Source: CAYLLT01 sp964548565 (GTDB taxonomy: Bacteria; Planctomycetota; Phycisphaerae; UBA1845; PWPN01). From it: a stretch of DNA of 7,924 nucleotides. The position numbers and the translations under genes are program-made. Below are positions 1 to 6,643 of the stretch, one piece after another. Every line of letters begins with the position of its first letter. The first letter of the stretch is position 1. The notes under the pieces are model-generated. The model was not told the origin of the DNA and made no database searches. It was given only the letters and a program-made list of their open reading frames with translations. The stretch spans positions 1-7,924 of the forward strand of contig CAZJTF010000332.1 of assembly GCA_964548565.1 (NCBI GenBank), written 5' to 3'.

Positions 1-3000
1 CTTGTCGCGGGCAAACGCGACCAGGGCGCGAATGTCGCCCCACAGCTCGCCGGAAATCTCCATGAGCCGCTCGTCCGGGCGTTCGCTGCCCATGACGAGG
101 GCGGCGTTGGCCACCGCGATCGGGCCGCCCGCGGTCATCACGGTGCCGCCGTCGGCGGCGACGGTGACCTGGTTGTCCCGCACCTCCAGCCTCGTTTCAC
201 CGTCTATTGCGATCGGCCCCATGCCCTCCATGGGGATGATCTTCACCCCGACGCCGGTGATGTCGATATACATGCCGTTCTTGGGGATCGGCTTGTTCTC
301 GCCCTTCTTGGCAACGGTGCCGACCGGAGGCAGGGCTTCGGCACCGGGAAGTGTCTGCAGGCGGTAGGCAGCCCACCGGGCGGTGTAGTGCGCTTTGGGC
401 AGGACTGCCAGTCCTTCGCAGGTTCGGTAGGCGGCCTCTGCCTCCGCGAGGCGTCCCTCGATCTCCATGCGGACACCAACAAAAAACCACGGCCAGGGTT
501 CGAACCGCGAGCCGAACAGGAGGACGCCCTGCCAGCGGTTGACGAACCGATCCTGGTCAACGATGCCCAGCATGTAGGCGGCCGTCGACGGCTCCGGGCA
601 ACTCCCGACGGCTTCCTCGCCGGTCCGGGCGTTCACCAGCGCGAGTGACTGTTGCAGGGTCGCCCGGGCCTCCTCGTTTCGGCCCAGCCCCATGAGCGCC
701 CACCCGAGCGATTTCCACGCAGCATCGTGGCGGGGATCGATCTCGGTCGCGCGCCGGGCATACGCCTCCGCCCGCTCGTAGTCGCGCCCAAGCGCCAGGT
801 GATCCGCGCAGATCGTCAGCAGCTGCGCGTTCGGGGCCATCGTCGCGAGATCGAAACCATGGGCCATCTCGATGGCGCGCGCGACGTCCTCCACCGAGCC
901 CTTGCTGAGCTGCATCATCTCCCGGATCGGCCGTCGCACGCGGACGCTCTCCCGCTTCGTCTGCATGTCGGCGAGGAGTTCCTGGTATCGCCCCTCACCC
1001 GGGGAAACAGCACCCAGCTGCTCGAGGACAGCGATCGCGCTGGTAAAGGCCGCTTCCGACTCGTCCATGCGCCAGAGTTCCCGCATCCGTGCGGCATGTG
1101 AGCGATACAGGTTGAAGAGATCCTCGCGGTAACGGGGGATATCGGGCGACTGCCGCACCATTGCCTCAACAGCGCTGAGCGCCCGGTCGTAGGCAGCATC
1201 CGCCGCGGCGGCATCGCCCGTTCCATTCACCGCATCCGAGAGAACCCGGTGCGTGTCGATCAGCATCTGCCGGTAACCGGGCGGCCCGTCGTTTGCCGCC
1301 TCCGGGTCAACCGGGAGGACCCGCAATTGGGCGGCCTGCACGCGGGCGACCGGCTGCTGGTCGGCAAGGCGAACCACTTCATGCCACCACTTGCGGGTTC
1401 GGGCGAGTTCGAGCGCGTAGAGCTGCACATCCGGGAACCAGTTGGTGAGATCTTCGAGGGTTTTGACGGCGTCGCGGCTCGCGTTCTCGGCCTCCTTGCG
1501 CCGACCCGCCTTCATCAGCAGATCCGCCAGGTTGCGTTCGGTGCGGGCACGTTCAAAGTGCTGCTGGCGCCGCTCGGCCCCCTGAAGAGAGTCATGCACC
1601 AGGATACGTCTGAGGCGCAGGGATTCACGCAGCGCCGATTCCGCTTCACCCGGCCTGGCGGTGTCGCGCAGGACCCGTCCCAGCAGGTCGAGGCTCGCGG
1701 CGAGCTGCTGACGGTACGGTCGCGACCCGGGCACCTGCGTAACGATGGCGGCCAGAAGTGCGCGCGCCTGCAGCCCGAGAGTCTCGGCCTCCCGGTAGCC
1801 GCGCTTCTCCCACTGCAGGTTGGCCAGGCACAGATCCGCCTGTGCGAGCCCGAAGGCATCATCGGGTTCGCCCGGATTGCTTTTGAGGAGTTCCTCGAAG
1901 ACGCCGGCGGCTCCAGCGTAGGCCTCTCCGGCGGAGACCGCCTGGCCCAATTGCCCGTACGCGTGACCGAGGCGCATGTAGGCGGCGCCCAGTTCGCGCC
2001 GGGCGGAGGGCTCCCGGCTTTTCTCGGCCAAAGCCTTGCTCACCACGAGCGATTCCTGCTGCTGAACGAGCCGCAGGCGCTCCGTGCTCGCTGCATCCGT
2101 GGAGGCACCCAGTGCCCCATCCGTCAGCATGCGGTCGAGCACCTCACGCGCGGTCTTCAGGTTGCGCTCCGCCAGCAGCTTCTGTTCACGCGCGGCGTCA
2201 CGTTCGCGCATGGCATCTGCCCGCTCGCCCGCGATCATGAATGTTCCGATAGACAGGCCAACCAGGCTCAGCGCGAGCAGAACGAACCCGGCCGCAACGA
2301 CGGTGCGATGCCGGCGCGACCACTTCGAGACGCGGTCGAGCAGTGTCGGCGGCCTGGCGAGGATCGGCTTATCCTCGAGAAATCGCCGCAGGTCTTCCGC
2401 GAGTTCCCGGGCGGTGACGTAGCGATCCTCCGGGCTTCTCGCGACGCATTTGCCGACAATGGTCTCGAGTTCGCGGGGAATGGCCCGGCTGATCTGGCGC
2501 AGCGGGCGGGGTTCTTCCATGTTGATCTGCAGCAGGACGCTCTGCCGGTCGGAGCCGGTGAACGCCGGGCGCAGCGTGAGCAACTCGTAGACCGTAATTC
2601 CCAGTGAGTAGATGTCGGTACGGTGATCCACGGGTGCGCCCCGGGCGAGCGTCTGCTCGGGGCTCATGTAGCGGACGGTGCCCAGCAGATCACCGGTCAT
2701 GGTGAGCCCGGGGCTGGTCTGGACCATGGCGAGGCCGAAGTCGGTGAGCCAGAGGCGACCCTCCGTGTCGATCAGGAGGTTCGACGGTTTAATGTCGCGA
2801 TGGACCACGCCGCGCTCGTGCGCGTACTGCAACGCGTCCGCCGCCTCGACCGCGAGTGTCGCCACTGAACGGAAGAACGCACCTTGAGAGGATGCCTCGC
2901 CGGTCATCGTCCGAAAGAGCCCGGTCGCGGAAACGGTCCCGGTAAGGCTGACCGCGGCGGAGGACGCGTCCGCCCGGATCGGCGCCTGCGCCGCAGGCAC

Positions 3001-3591
3001 GGCATCCTGCAGGTGGGAGTTCCCCTCTGGTGGGCGTGCATCGAGCATGTCCAAGCCCCGGGCCTCCCGCAGCGCGCGGATCACCGCCGACAGCGGCTGC
3101 CCCTCGATGTACTGCATGGCGTAGTAGTGCACGCCCCGCTCGGAGCCGACCGAGTAGACGGGAACGATGTTGGTGTGGTGCAGCTGCGCGGCCGCCTGGG
3201 CCTCATTCTTGAACCGCTGCAGCTGCCTGGAGTCCAGCACTGCGGCAAAGGACAGAATCTTAAGGGCGACACGCCGGCCGAGCGAGAGCTGCTCGGCCTC
3301 GTAAACGACGCCCATCCCGCCGCGCCCGATTTCGCGGACCAGGCGGTAGTCCCCGAGCAGCTGACCAGCAGGCACTTCCATCCCGGCAAGCACGTCGGGG
3401 CCCTCAACCGCCGGAATCTCCTGCAGCGCGGGGAACAACTCGCGGATCAGCGCGGCGATCTGTGGATACCGCGCCGCGTACTCCTCGATATCGGGCTGCT
3501 CACCGTGGGCGATCCGCTGAGAGAATTCGTCCGCGGCCTGCCCCAGCAGCGCCTCGGTCGAGACATCCTCGTTGATCGGGACATCCTTCAT
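1..3591 (-). CDS. Transmembrane serine/threonine protein kinase with TPR sensor region (C-terminus outside window)
   Basis: I translated this frame codon by codon; it is open for 1197 residues from the ATG at 3591 to the window edge, so the C-terminus is missing. Residues 18-57 form a short helical leader common in planctomycete kinases. The kinase domain is complete: glycine loop IGRGGMGVVY (88-97), catalytic Lys111 in VALKIL, helix-C Glu130, HRDIKPSN (264-271, catalytic Asp266), DFG (284-286), SPE (310-312), DIYSLG (326-331) and Arg390. Between the hinge and HRD lies a Ser/Thr/Ala/Pro-rich insert (about 175-235). Thr297 and Thr299 in the activation segment are candidate phosphosites. An Arg-rich stretch (426-429) precedes a membrane helix (431-454), so the kinase is predicted cytoplasmic. 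A charged helix (455-490) and TPR-like repeats (about 530-1085, clearest at 938-983) follow, then a beta-rich tail (about 1098-1175). The start overlaps the sigma gene stop as ATGA, suggesting translational coupling. The substrate is unknown; the adjacent sigma factor is the obvious candidate. Confidence 0.93.
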   Translation of the reverse strand, partial: MKDVPINEDVSTEALLGQAADEFSQRIAHGEQPDIEEYAARYPQIAALIRELFPALQEIPAVEGPDVLAGMEVPAGQLLGDYRLVREIGRGGMGVVYEAEQLSLGRRVALKILSFAAVLDSRQLQRFKNEAQAAAQLHHTNIVPVYSVGSERGVHYYAMQYIEGQPLSAVIRALREARGLDMLDARPPEGNSHLQDAVPAAQAPIRADASSAAVSLTGTVSATGLFRTMTGEASSQGAFFRSVATLAVEAADALQYAHERGVVHRDIKPSNLLIDTEGRLWLTDFGLAMVQTSPGLTMTGDLLGTVRYMSPEQTLARGAPVDHRTDIYSLGITVYELLTLRPAFTGSDRQSVLLQINMEEPRPLRQISRAIPRELETIVGKCVARSPEDRYVTARELAEDLRRFLEDKPILARPPTLLDRVSKWSRRHRTVVAAGFVLLALSLVGLSIGTFMIAGERADAMRERDAAREQKLLAERNLKTAREVLDRMLTDGALGASTDAASTERLRLVQQQESLVVSKALAEKSREPSARRELGAAYMRLGHAYGQLGQAVSAGEAYAGAAGVFEELLKSNPGEPDDAFGLAQADLCLANLQWEKRGYREAETLGLQARALLAAIVTQVPGSRPYRQQLAASLDLLGRVLRDTARPGEAESALRESLRLRRILVHDSLQGAERRQQHFERARTERNLADLLMKAGRRKEAENASRDAVKTLEDLTNWFPDVQLYALELARTRKWWHEVVRLADQQPVARVQAAQLRVLPVDPEAANDGPPGYRQMLIDTHRVLSDAVNGTGDAAAADAAYDRALSAVEAMVRQSPDIPRYREDLFNLYRSHAARMRELWRMDESEAAFTSAIAVLEQLGAVSPGEGRYQELLADMQTKRESVRVRRPIREMMQLSKGSVEDVARAIEMAHGFDLATMAPNAQLLTICADHLALGRDYERAEAYARRATEIDPRHDAAWKSLGWALMGLGRNEEARATLQQSLALVNARTGEEAVGSCPEPSTAAYMLGIVDQDRFVNRWQGVLLFGSRFEPWPWFFVGVRMEIEGRLAEAEAAYRTCEGLAVLPKAHYTARWAAYRLQTLPGAEALPPVGTVAKKGENKPIPKNGMYIDITGVGVKIIPMEGMGPIAIDGETRLEVRDNQVTVAADGGTVMTAGGPIAVANAALVMGSERPDERLMEISGELWGDIRALVAFARDK
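3588..3591 (-). other. ATGA start/stop overlap between sigma factor and kinase
   Basis: On the minus strand the kinase ATG (3591-3589) shares two bases with the sigma factor TGA (3590-3588). No strong ribosome binding site precedes the kinase start (upstream bases GGGGTCGGTCC), so reinitiation by ribosomes finishing the sigma gene is the likely way the kinase is translated. This would keep the two proteins in a fixed ratio. Confidence 0.85.
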
Positions 3592-4220
3592 TGGACCGAC
3601 CCCGTCATGCCGCCGTCAAGCAGCACCTGGCGCAGCCGCAGGAGCGCGCGGCCGTAGCGCTTGTTCGCCGCGGACGGCTCGATTCCGAGTACCTCGGCGG
3701 CCTCCTGGTTGGCGAGCCCCTCGAAGTTCCGCATCAGGATGATTTCGCGATCAGGCTCGGCCAGCTGACAGAGGGCCTGGCGGACTCTGCGCCCGAGTTC
3801 GCCTCGCACCATCTGCTGGCTGGGGGTCGAAGCGCTCGAGAGCAGGCGCCGACCCAGATCGACCGTCGAGCGGTCAGGCAGCGGGAGTTCCCGCGCAATC
3901 GAGCGACGCCCCGCCTCGAGATGCTTGCGGCGCATCATCAGGAGGCGGTCGTAGGCGATCCGCCGCAGCCAGAGCCGGAAACTGATCGTCGGGTGCGAGA
4001 GATAGGCGGGCAGGCGACGGGCGGCCTCGAGCTGCGCCTCCTGCACGACGTCCGAGGGGTCCACGCGTTGACGCAGCTTCGGATCGAGACGCAGTTCGAC
4101 GATCCGGCGGAGATACAGCCGGTGACGGGCCAGAAGGCGGTCAATCGCCTCCGCGTCGCCGGCATGCGCCTGCGCCAGAAGTACGCGTGTTTGCCCGGTT
4201 TCGCCCGGAAGTGAATCCAT
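3588..4220 (-). CDS. ECF-type RNA polymerase sigma factor, planctomycete kinase-associated type
   Basis: This 210-residue protein would direct RNA polymerase core to a specific promoter set. Region 2 holds the core-binding segment VDPSDVVQEAQLEA (53-66) and a region 2.4 basic helix with RLWLRRIAYDRLLMMRR (82-98). Region 4 (about 152-200) starts LAEPDREIILMRNFEGLANQ and includes the helix-turn-helix QEAAEVLGIEPSAANKRYGRAL (about 172-193). There is no region 1.1 or 3, as expected for ECF factors, and the linker (about 104-145) is Ser/Thr-rich. I chose the ATG at 4220. A GTG at 4253 would add 11 residues, but it lacks a ribosome binding site and overlaps a possible -10 box; family members usually begin shortly before the T-x-LL-x-A motif. 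The ribosome binding site for 4220 is also weak (GGCGG about 9 nt upstream). The stop codon overlaps the kinase start by four bases. Region 2.2 has Ser56 where many ECF factors have an acidic residue. No anti-sigma gene is adjacent. Confidence 0.93.
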   Translation of the reverse strand: MDSLPGETGQTRVLLAQAHAGDAEAIDRLLARHRLYLRRIVELRLDPKLRQRVDPSDVVQEAQLEAARRLPAYLSHPTISFRLWLRRIAYDRLLMMRRKHLEAGRRSIARELPLPDRSTVDLGRRLLSSASTPSQQMVRGELGRRVRQALCQLAEPDREIILMRNFEGLANQEAAEVLGIEPSAANKRYGRALLRLRQVLLDGGMTGSVQ

Positions 4221-4251
4221 GGAGCCGTTCCGCCGGTCAAAGACATGATCC

Positions 4252-4257
4252 ACTATA
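4252..4257 (-). promoter_or_regulatory. Possible -10 box (TATAGT) upstream of sigma/kinase pair
   Basis: In the spacer between the 126-residue membrane protein gene and the sigma gene, TATAGT reads toward the sigma gene 31 nt before its ATG at 4220. Transcription would then start near 4245 and leave a short leader. No good -35 hexamer sits 16-19 nt upstream, so the call rests on the -10 alone. The rest of the spacer (4258-4399) holds a 10-bp GC palindrome (GCGCCGGCGC, 4317-4326) without a loop or T-run, and no clear terminator. Confidence 0.25.
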
Positions 4258-4399
4258 CCAACTGCGAACCGCGCCCGGGATCGACAGGAGTGCCCCCACC
4301 ATCGCCCCCGGCTGATGCGCCGGCGCGCTCAAGAACTGCCAGGACGCCGGAGCGCGATCATTAACTCGTCCGGGCAATGGATTTATGACTGCTGGTGTT

Positions 4400-4780
4400 T
4401 CAGCCGAAAAGCCACCAGATCAGGGCGAGATCGATGAACATGGCCGCGACCAGCGCGAACGCCAGGCGCAGGGAACTCGACCACGTTTCCGGCTGTGTGA
4501 CACTGGCGAGCGTCAGGGCGGATTCGAAGCTCACGGGCTCGAGGTCGCCCGCGTTGTACTGGGCTTCGGCAATCAGCAGGTTGGCCTCGAACTCGCCGAT
4601 GCCCAGCGCGGACGCGTACTGCATGAGGGCCTGGCGGCGCGAGTAGCGGAGAAAGCCCGCCTCGAGTTCGCCAACGACCATGCCCTTGAAGATCTTCCGC
4701 TTCTCTTCAGAGCTGAAACGCACCGCGGGCGCCGGCAGGCCGGTCGAACGTCGATCGGAGATGGTCAGGTGGTCCGGCAT
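4400..4780 (-). CDS. Uncharacterised 126-residue C-terminally anchored membrane protein
   Basis: I do not recognise the family. The protein has a polar N-terminus (1-22), then a helical soluble segment (about 24-80) containing FKGMVVGELEAGFLRY (31-46) and ALGIGEFEANLLIAEAQY (58-75). A linker (76-102) leads to one hydrophobic helix (about 104-125, ending IWWLFG) at the extreme C-terminus. That architecture is tail-anchored, with the soluble part most likely cytoplasmic. The gene is supported by a good ribosome binding site (AGGAG, 8 nt before the ATG), by sensible amino-acid composition, and by lying on the same strand as all other genes. It sits 141 bp downstream of the ABC permease and 179 bp upstream of the sigma factor start, so it may be a distal member of the ABC locus or a separate unit. 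No enzymatic motif is visible. Confidence 0.8.
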   Translation of the reverse strand: MPDHLTISDRRSTGLPAPAVRFSSEEKRKIFKGMVVGELEAGFLRYSRRQALMQYASALGIGEFEANLLIAEAQYNAGDLEPVSFESALTLASVTQPETWSSSLRLAFALVAAMFIDLALIWWLFG

Positions 4781-4788
4781 GCTTCCCG

Positions 4789-4793
4789 CTCCT
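4789..4793 (-). promoter_or_regulatory. Ribosome binding site AGGAG for the 126-residue membrane protein
   Basis: AGGAG reads on the minus strand 8 nt before the ATG at 4780. This is near-ideal spacing and supports both the gene and its start. Confidence 0.75.
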
Positions 4794-4815
4794 GGAGGGC
4801 GATCCGCTTCGCCGG

Positions 4816-4845
4816 ATTCTACCTGCGCGACGCCCGCCGTTTCTA
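4816..4845 (-). promoter_or_regulatory. Possible sigma-70-type promoter for the 126-residue membrane protein
   Basis: On the minus strand TAGAAA (4845-4840, 4 of 6 matches to TTGACA) is followed after 18 nt by TAGAAT (4821-4816, 5 of 6 matches to TATAAT). Transcription would begin near 4809, leaving a leader of about 28 nt that includes the AGGAG site. Just upstream (4860-4892) is a locally T-rich minus-strand tract that stands out from the GC-rich surroundings and could act as an UP element. The match was found by eye, so chance occurrence is quite possible. Confidence 0.3.
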
Positions 4846-4921
4846 CGGGGTCGCAGCGCGAAAAACAGAAAACTTGAGAAAAATCCGGGAATTCCGCGTG
4901 GCGCTGGTTATCGGGCGGCGC

Positions 4922-6643
4922 TCACCACTCCACGCGACTGAAATGGCGGATGCCGATCGACATCGAGACCGCGGCCGCGACCAGGTTGACGCAGACGACA
5001 GCCGCCAGCCACCAGGCCATGGAGACCGTGAACGAGTCGCCGAGCGTTTCGCGGGCCGCGGAGAACGTCATCATCCCGACGCCGGCCAGGGAGGCGACAA
5101 CGAGCCCGACGGAAACGAGCAGACTCACCGTGCCCCCGAAACCGCCGGCGATGCGGGCGGGATTTCGCTCCTGGAAGACGGGCAGCCGCGCTCCCATCCC
5201 GATACTCACGCCGCACAGTCCGATACACGTTGCAGCGCTCGCCACCAGGTGCGCGAAGGCGATCGCCCGCGGGAGTTCGAGGCGCCAGATGGAGACGCTC
5301 ATCACGCCCATCGCCGCCAGGAGTGTCAACGTCAGCGAGTAATAGAATTTGGCCACGACGATGCCGCTCCGGCGGAGCGGGAGCAGCCCGAGCAGCCAGA
5401 GCTGCTGCCCGTCAAGCGAAACGAGCGGGAACAGGAAGCGGTTCGTGAACGTCGCGAGGATCAGGCTCACCGCGGTCAGGTTCAGGAACGCGATGAGCAG
5501 CTGCAGCCGCGGCTCGGCCAGGTCCACCCACAGCCGCTGGACGTTGCTCACGTAGAGCGTCAGCAGTCCGATGAGGATTGCCATCTGCGACCACTGCATC
5601 GGGTCACGGAAGAACGTCTTGAGGTCTTTGGCCGAGAGCAGGCGCTGCCGCCACGGCATGTACGAGAAGAGGACCTCGCCGATCCACGAAATCAGCCACC
5701 CGGTTCGCCGGACGCCGCGGGCGCCGGAGGTCTGGCCACGGTCGAAGGCCAGCGCGTATCCCCGGGCGACGACTCCGACCGCCACGAGGCTCGAGAGCAG
5801 CGCGTTGGCCGCCGTGACGAGCAGGTAGAACAGCGCGGGGCCTGACTGGTTCTGGACGGCGTGGTTGATGCCCTTGGAAACCCAGGTGTGCGGCAGCATC
5901 GCACTCTGCACGAGAGCCACGCGGTCGTAGAACAGCTTGAGCCATTCACTCGAGACAATCGGGGCCGACAGGACGCGCCACCCCCACCACCCTGCACCGA
6001 ACAGCAGGAACGCGCACAGCATGACCAGCATCCGGCGCGGCGTTCGTGGAAACACCACCGCAACCAGCCAGGCCAGCACGAGCCCCAGCGCGCCGGGCAT
6101 GGGGATGAAGAGCAGGAACAGCCCCAGAAAAAGCGGGTAAAACGACCAGGACTCGTCGAAGATCCGCGCCATCGCCATCATCAGCGGCAGGCCGAGCAGG
6201 ACGAGCGACCAGCTCGAGAGCACGAGACTTTCCAGGTACTTCACCGTCACAATGTGCAGCGGGTTGAGCGGCGTCGCGAGCAGGTACGCGCTCTCTCCCC
6301 GGCGAAACAGCGAGCCGTACGAGAGAATCGCGCTCGAGAATGCCAGCATCCCCGTCAGGGCGAGAAAGAAGAAGGTGAAGATCAATGGCGTCGCGACGAT
6401 GCCTTCGAGCGTCGAGCGCCGAATCAAGAGAAACGTCTGGACGAGCAGGATGTACAGTCCGAACCAGATCAGGGAGATCGAGCCCGCGGTGCCGAGGAGC
6501 CTCAGGGGCTGGTGGCGCATCCCCGCACGCACGCGGTTCGCCAGCATACGGAATCGGATCTGCAGCAGAAGCCAGACGCCACCCTCGGGAAGTGCCGGGG
6601 CGGCGGCCAGGGCGATCGGGGCCGGGGTGGTGTCTCCGTTCAC
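4922..6643 (-). CDS. ABC-2-type transporter permease (putative ABC exporter membrane subunit)
   Basis: This 573-residue integral membrane protein has about 12 hydrophobic helices, roughly at 54-75, 84-108, 140-158, 168-197 (possibly two), 207-225, 270-293, 352-370, 382-400, 430-452, 462-484, 503-524 and 541-563. It is predicted to form the membrane channel for the ATPase encoded just upstream. Family-like segments on the loops are KDLKTFFRDPMQWSQ (339-353), FLFPLVSLDGQQLWLLGLLP (403-422) and ERNPARIAGGFGGT (492-505), as seen in large single-chain ABC exporter permeases. The length suggests two fused ABC-2-like halves in one chain. The start is a GTG at 6643 overlapping the ATPase TGA (GTGA), with GAGGGGA 7 nt upstream, so the pair is translationally coupled. 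The N-terminal 50 residues are soluble and should lie in the cytoplasm. The substrate cannot be read from the sequence; export is more likely than import because no binding-protein gene is present. Confidence 0.9.
   Translation of the reverse strand: MNGDTTPAPIALAAAPALPEGGVWLLLQIRFRMLANRVRAGMRHQPLRLLGTAGSISLIWFGLYILLVQTFLLIRRSTLEGIVATPLIFTFFFLALTGMLAFSSAILSYGSLFRRGESAYLLATPLNPLHIVTVKYLESLVLSSWSLVLLGLPLMMAMARIFDESWSFYPLFLGLFLLFIPMPGALGLVLAWLVAVVFPRTPRRMLVMLCAFLLFGAGWWGWRVLSAPIVSSEWLKLFYDRVALVQSAMLPHTWVSKGINHAVQNQSGPALFYLLVTAANALLSSLVAVGVVARGYALAFDRGQTSGARGVRRTGWLISWIGEVLFSYMPWRQRLLSAKDLKTFFRDPMQWSQMAILIGLLTLYVSNVQRLWVDLAEPRLQLLIAFLNLTAVSLILATFTNRFLFPLVSLDGQQLWLLGLLPLRRSGIVVAKFYYSLTLTLLAAMGVMSVSIWRLELPRAIAFAHLVASAATCIGLCGVSIGMGARLPVFQERNPARIAGGFGGTVSLLVSVGLVVASLAGVGMMTFSAARETLGDSFTVSMAWWLAAVVCVNLVAAAVSMSIGIRHFSRVEW
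6640..6643 (-). other. GTGA start/stop overlap between ABC ATPase and permease
   Basis: The permease GTG (6643-6641) overlaps the ATPase TGA (6642-6640). A GAGGGGA ribosome binding site inside the end of the ATPase gene (6657-6651) lies 7 nt upstream. The two subunits should be made together in balanced amounts. Confidence 0.85.

Noticed and set aside
1249..2607. Plus-strand open frame of 452 codons
   Set aside because: It lies entirely antisense to the kinase TPR and kinase regions, whose minus-strand translation has complete kinase motifs. Its product is low-complexity Arg/Gly/Gln/His-rich with no recognisable domain, as expected for a shadow frame in GC-rich DNA.
2884..4214. Plus-strand open frames of 257 and 207 codons
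   Set aside because: Both are antisense to the kinase and sigma factor, which carry full family motifs on the minus strand. No ribosome binding site or domain supports the plus-strand reading.
4221..4253. GTG start at 4253 for the sigma factor
   Set aside because: It would add 11 residues with no ribosome binding site in front and overlap a possible -10 box. The ATG at 4220 fits the family's usual N-terminus better, though the longer form cannot be excluded.
4300..4380. Possible intrinsic terminator after the 126-residue membrane protein gene
   Set aside because: The GC palindrome at 4317-4326 has no loop, the only longer inverted repeat (CCGGCG/CGCCGG) has a 6-bp stem with a long loop, and no T-run follows.
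4385..5845. Plus-strand open frame of 486 codons
   Set aside because: It spans the 126-residue membrane protein, a spacer and half the permease on the opposite strand. The product is dominated by Arg, Glu, Gln, Asp and His without hydrophobic core, which is the mirror of a hydrophobic membrane protein and not a real gene.
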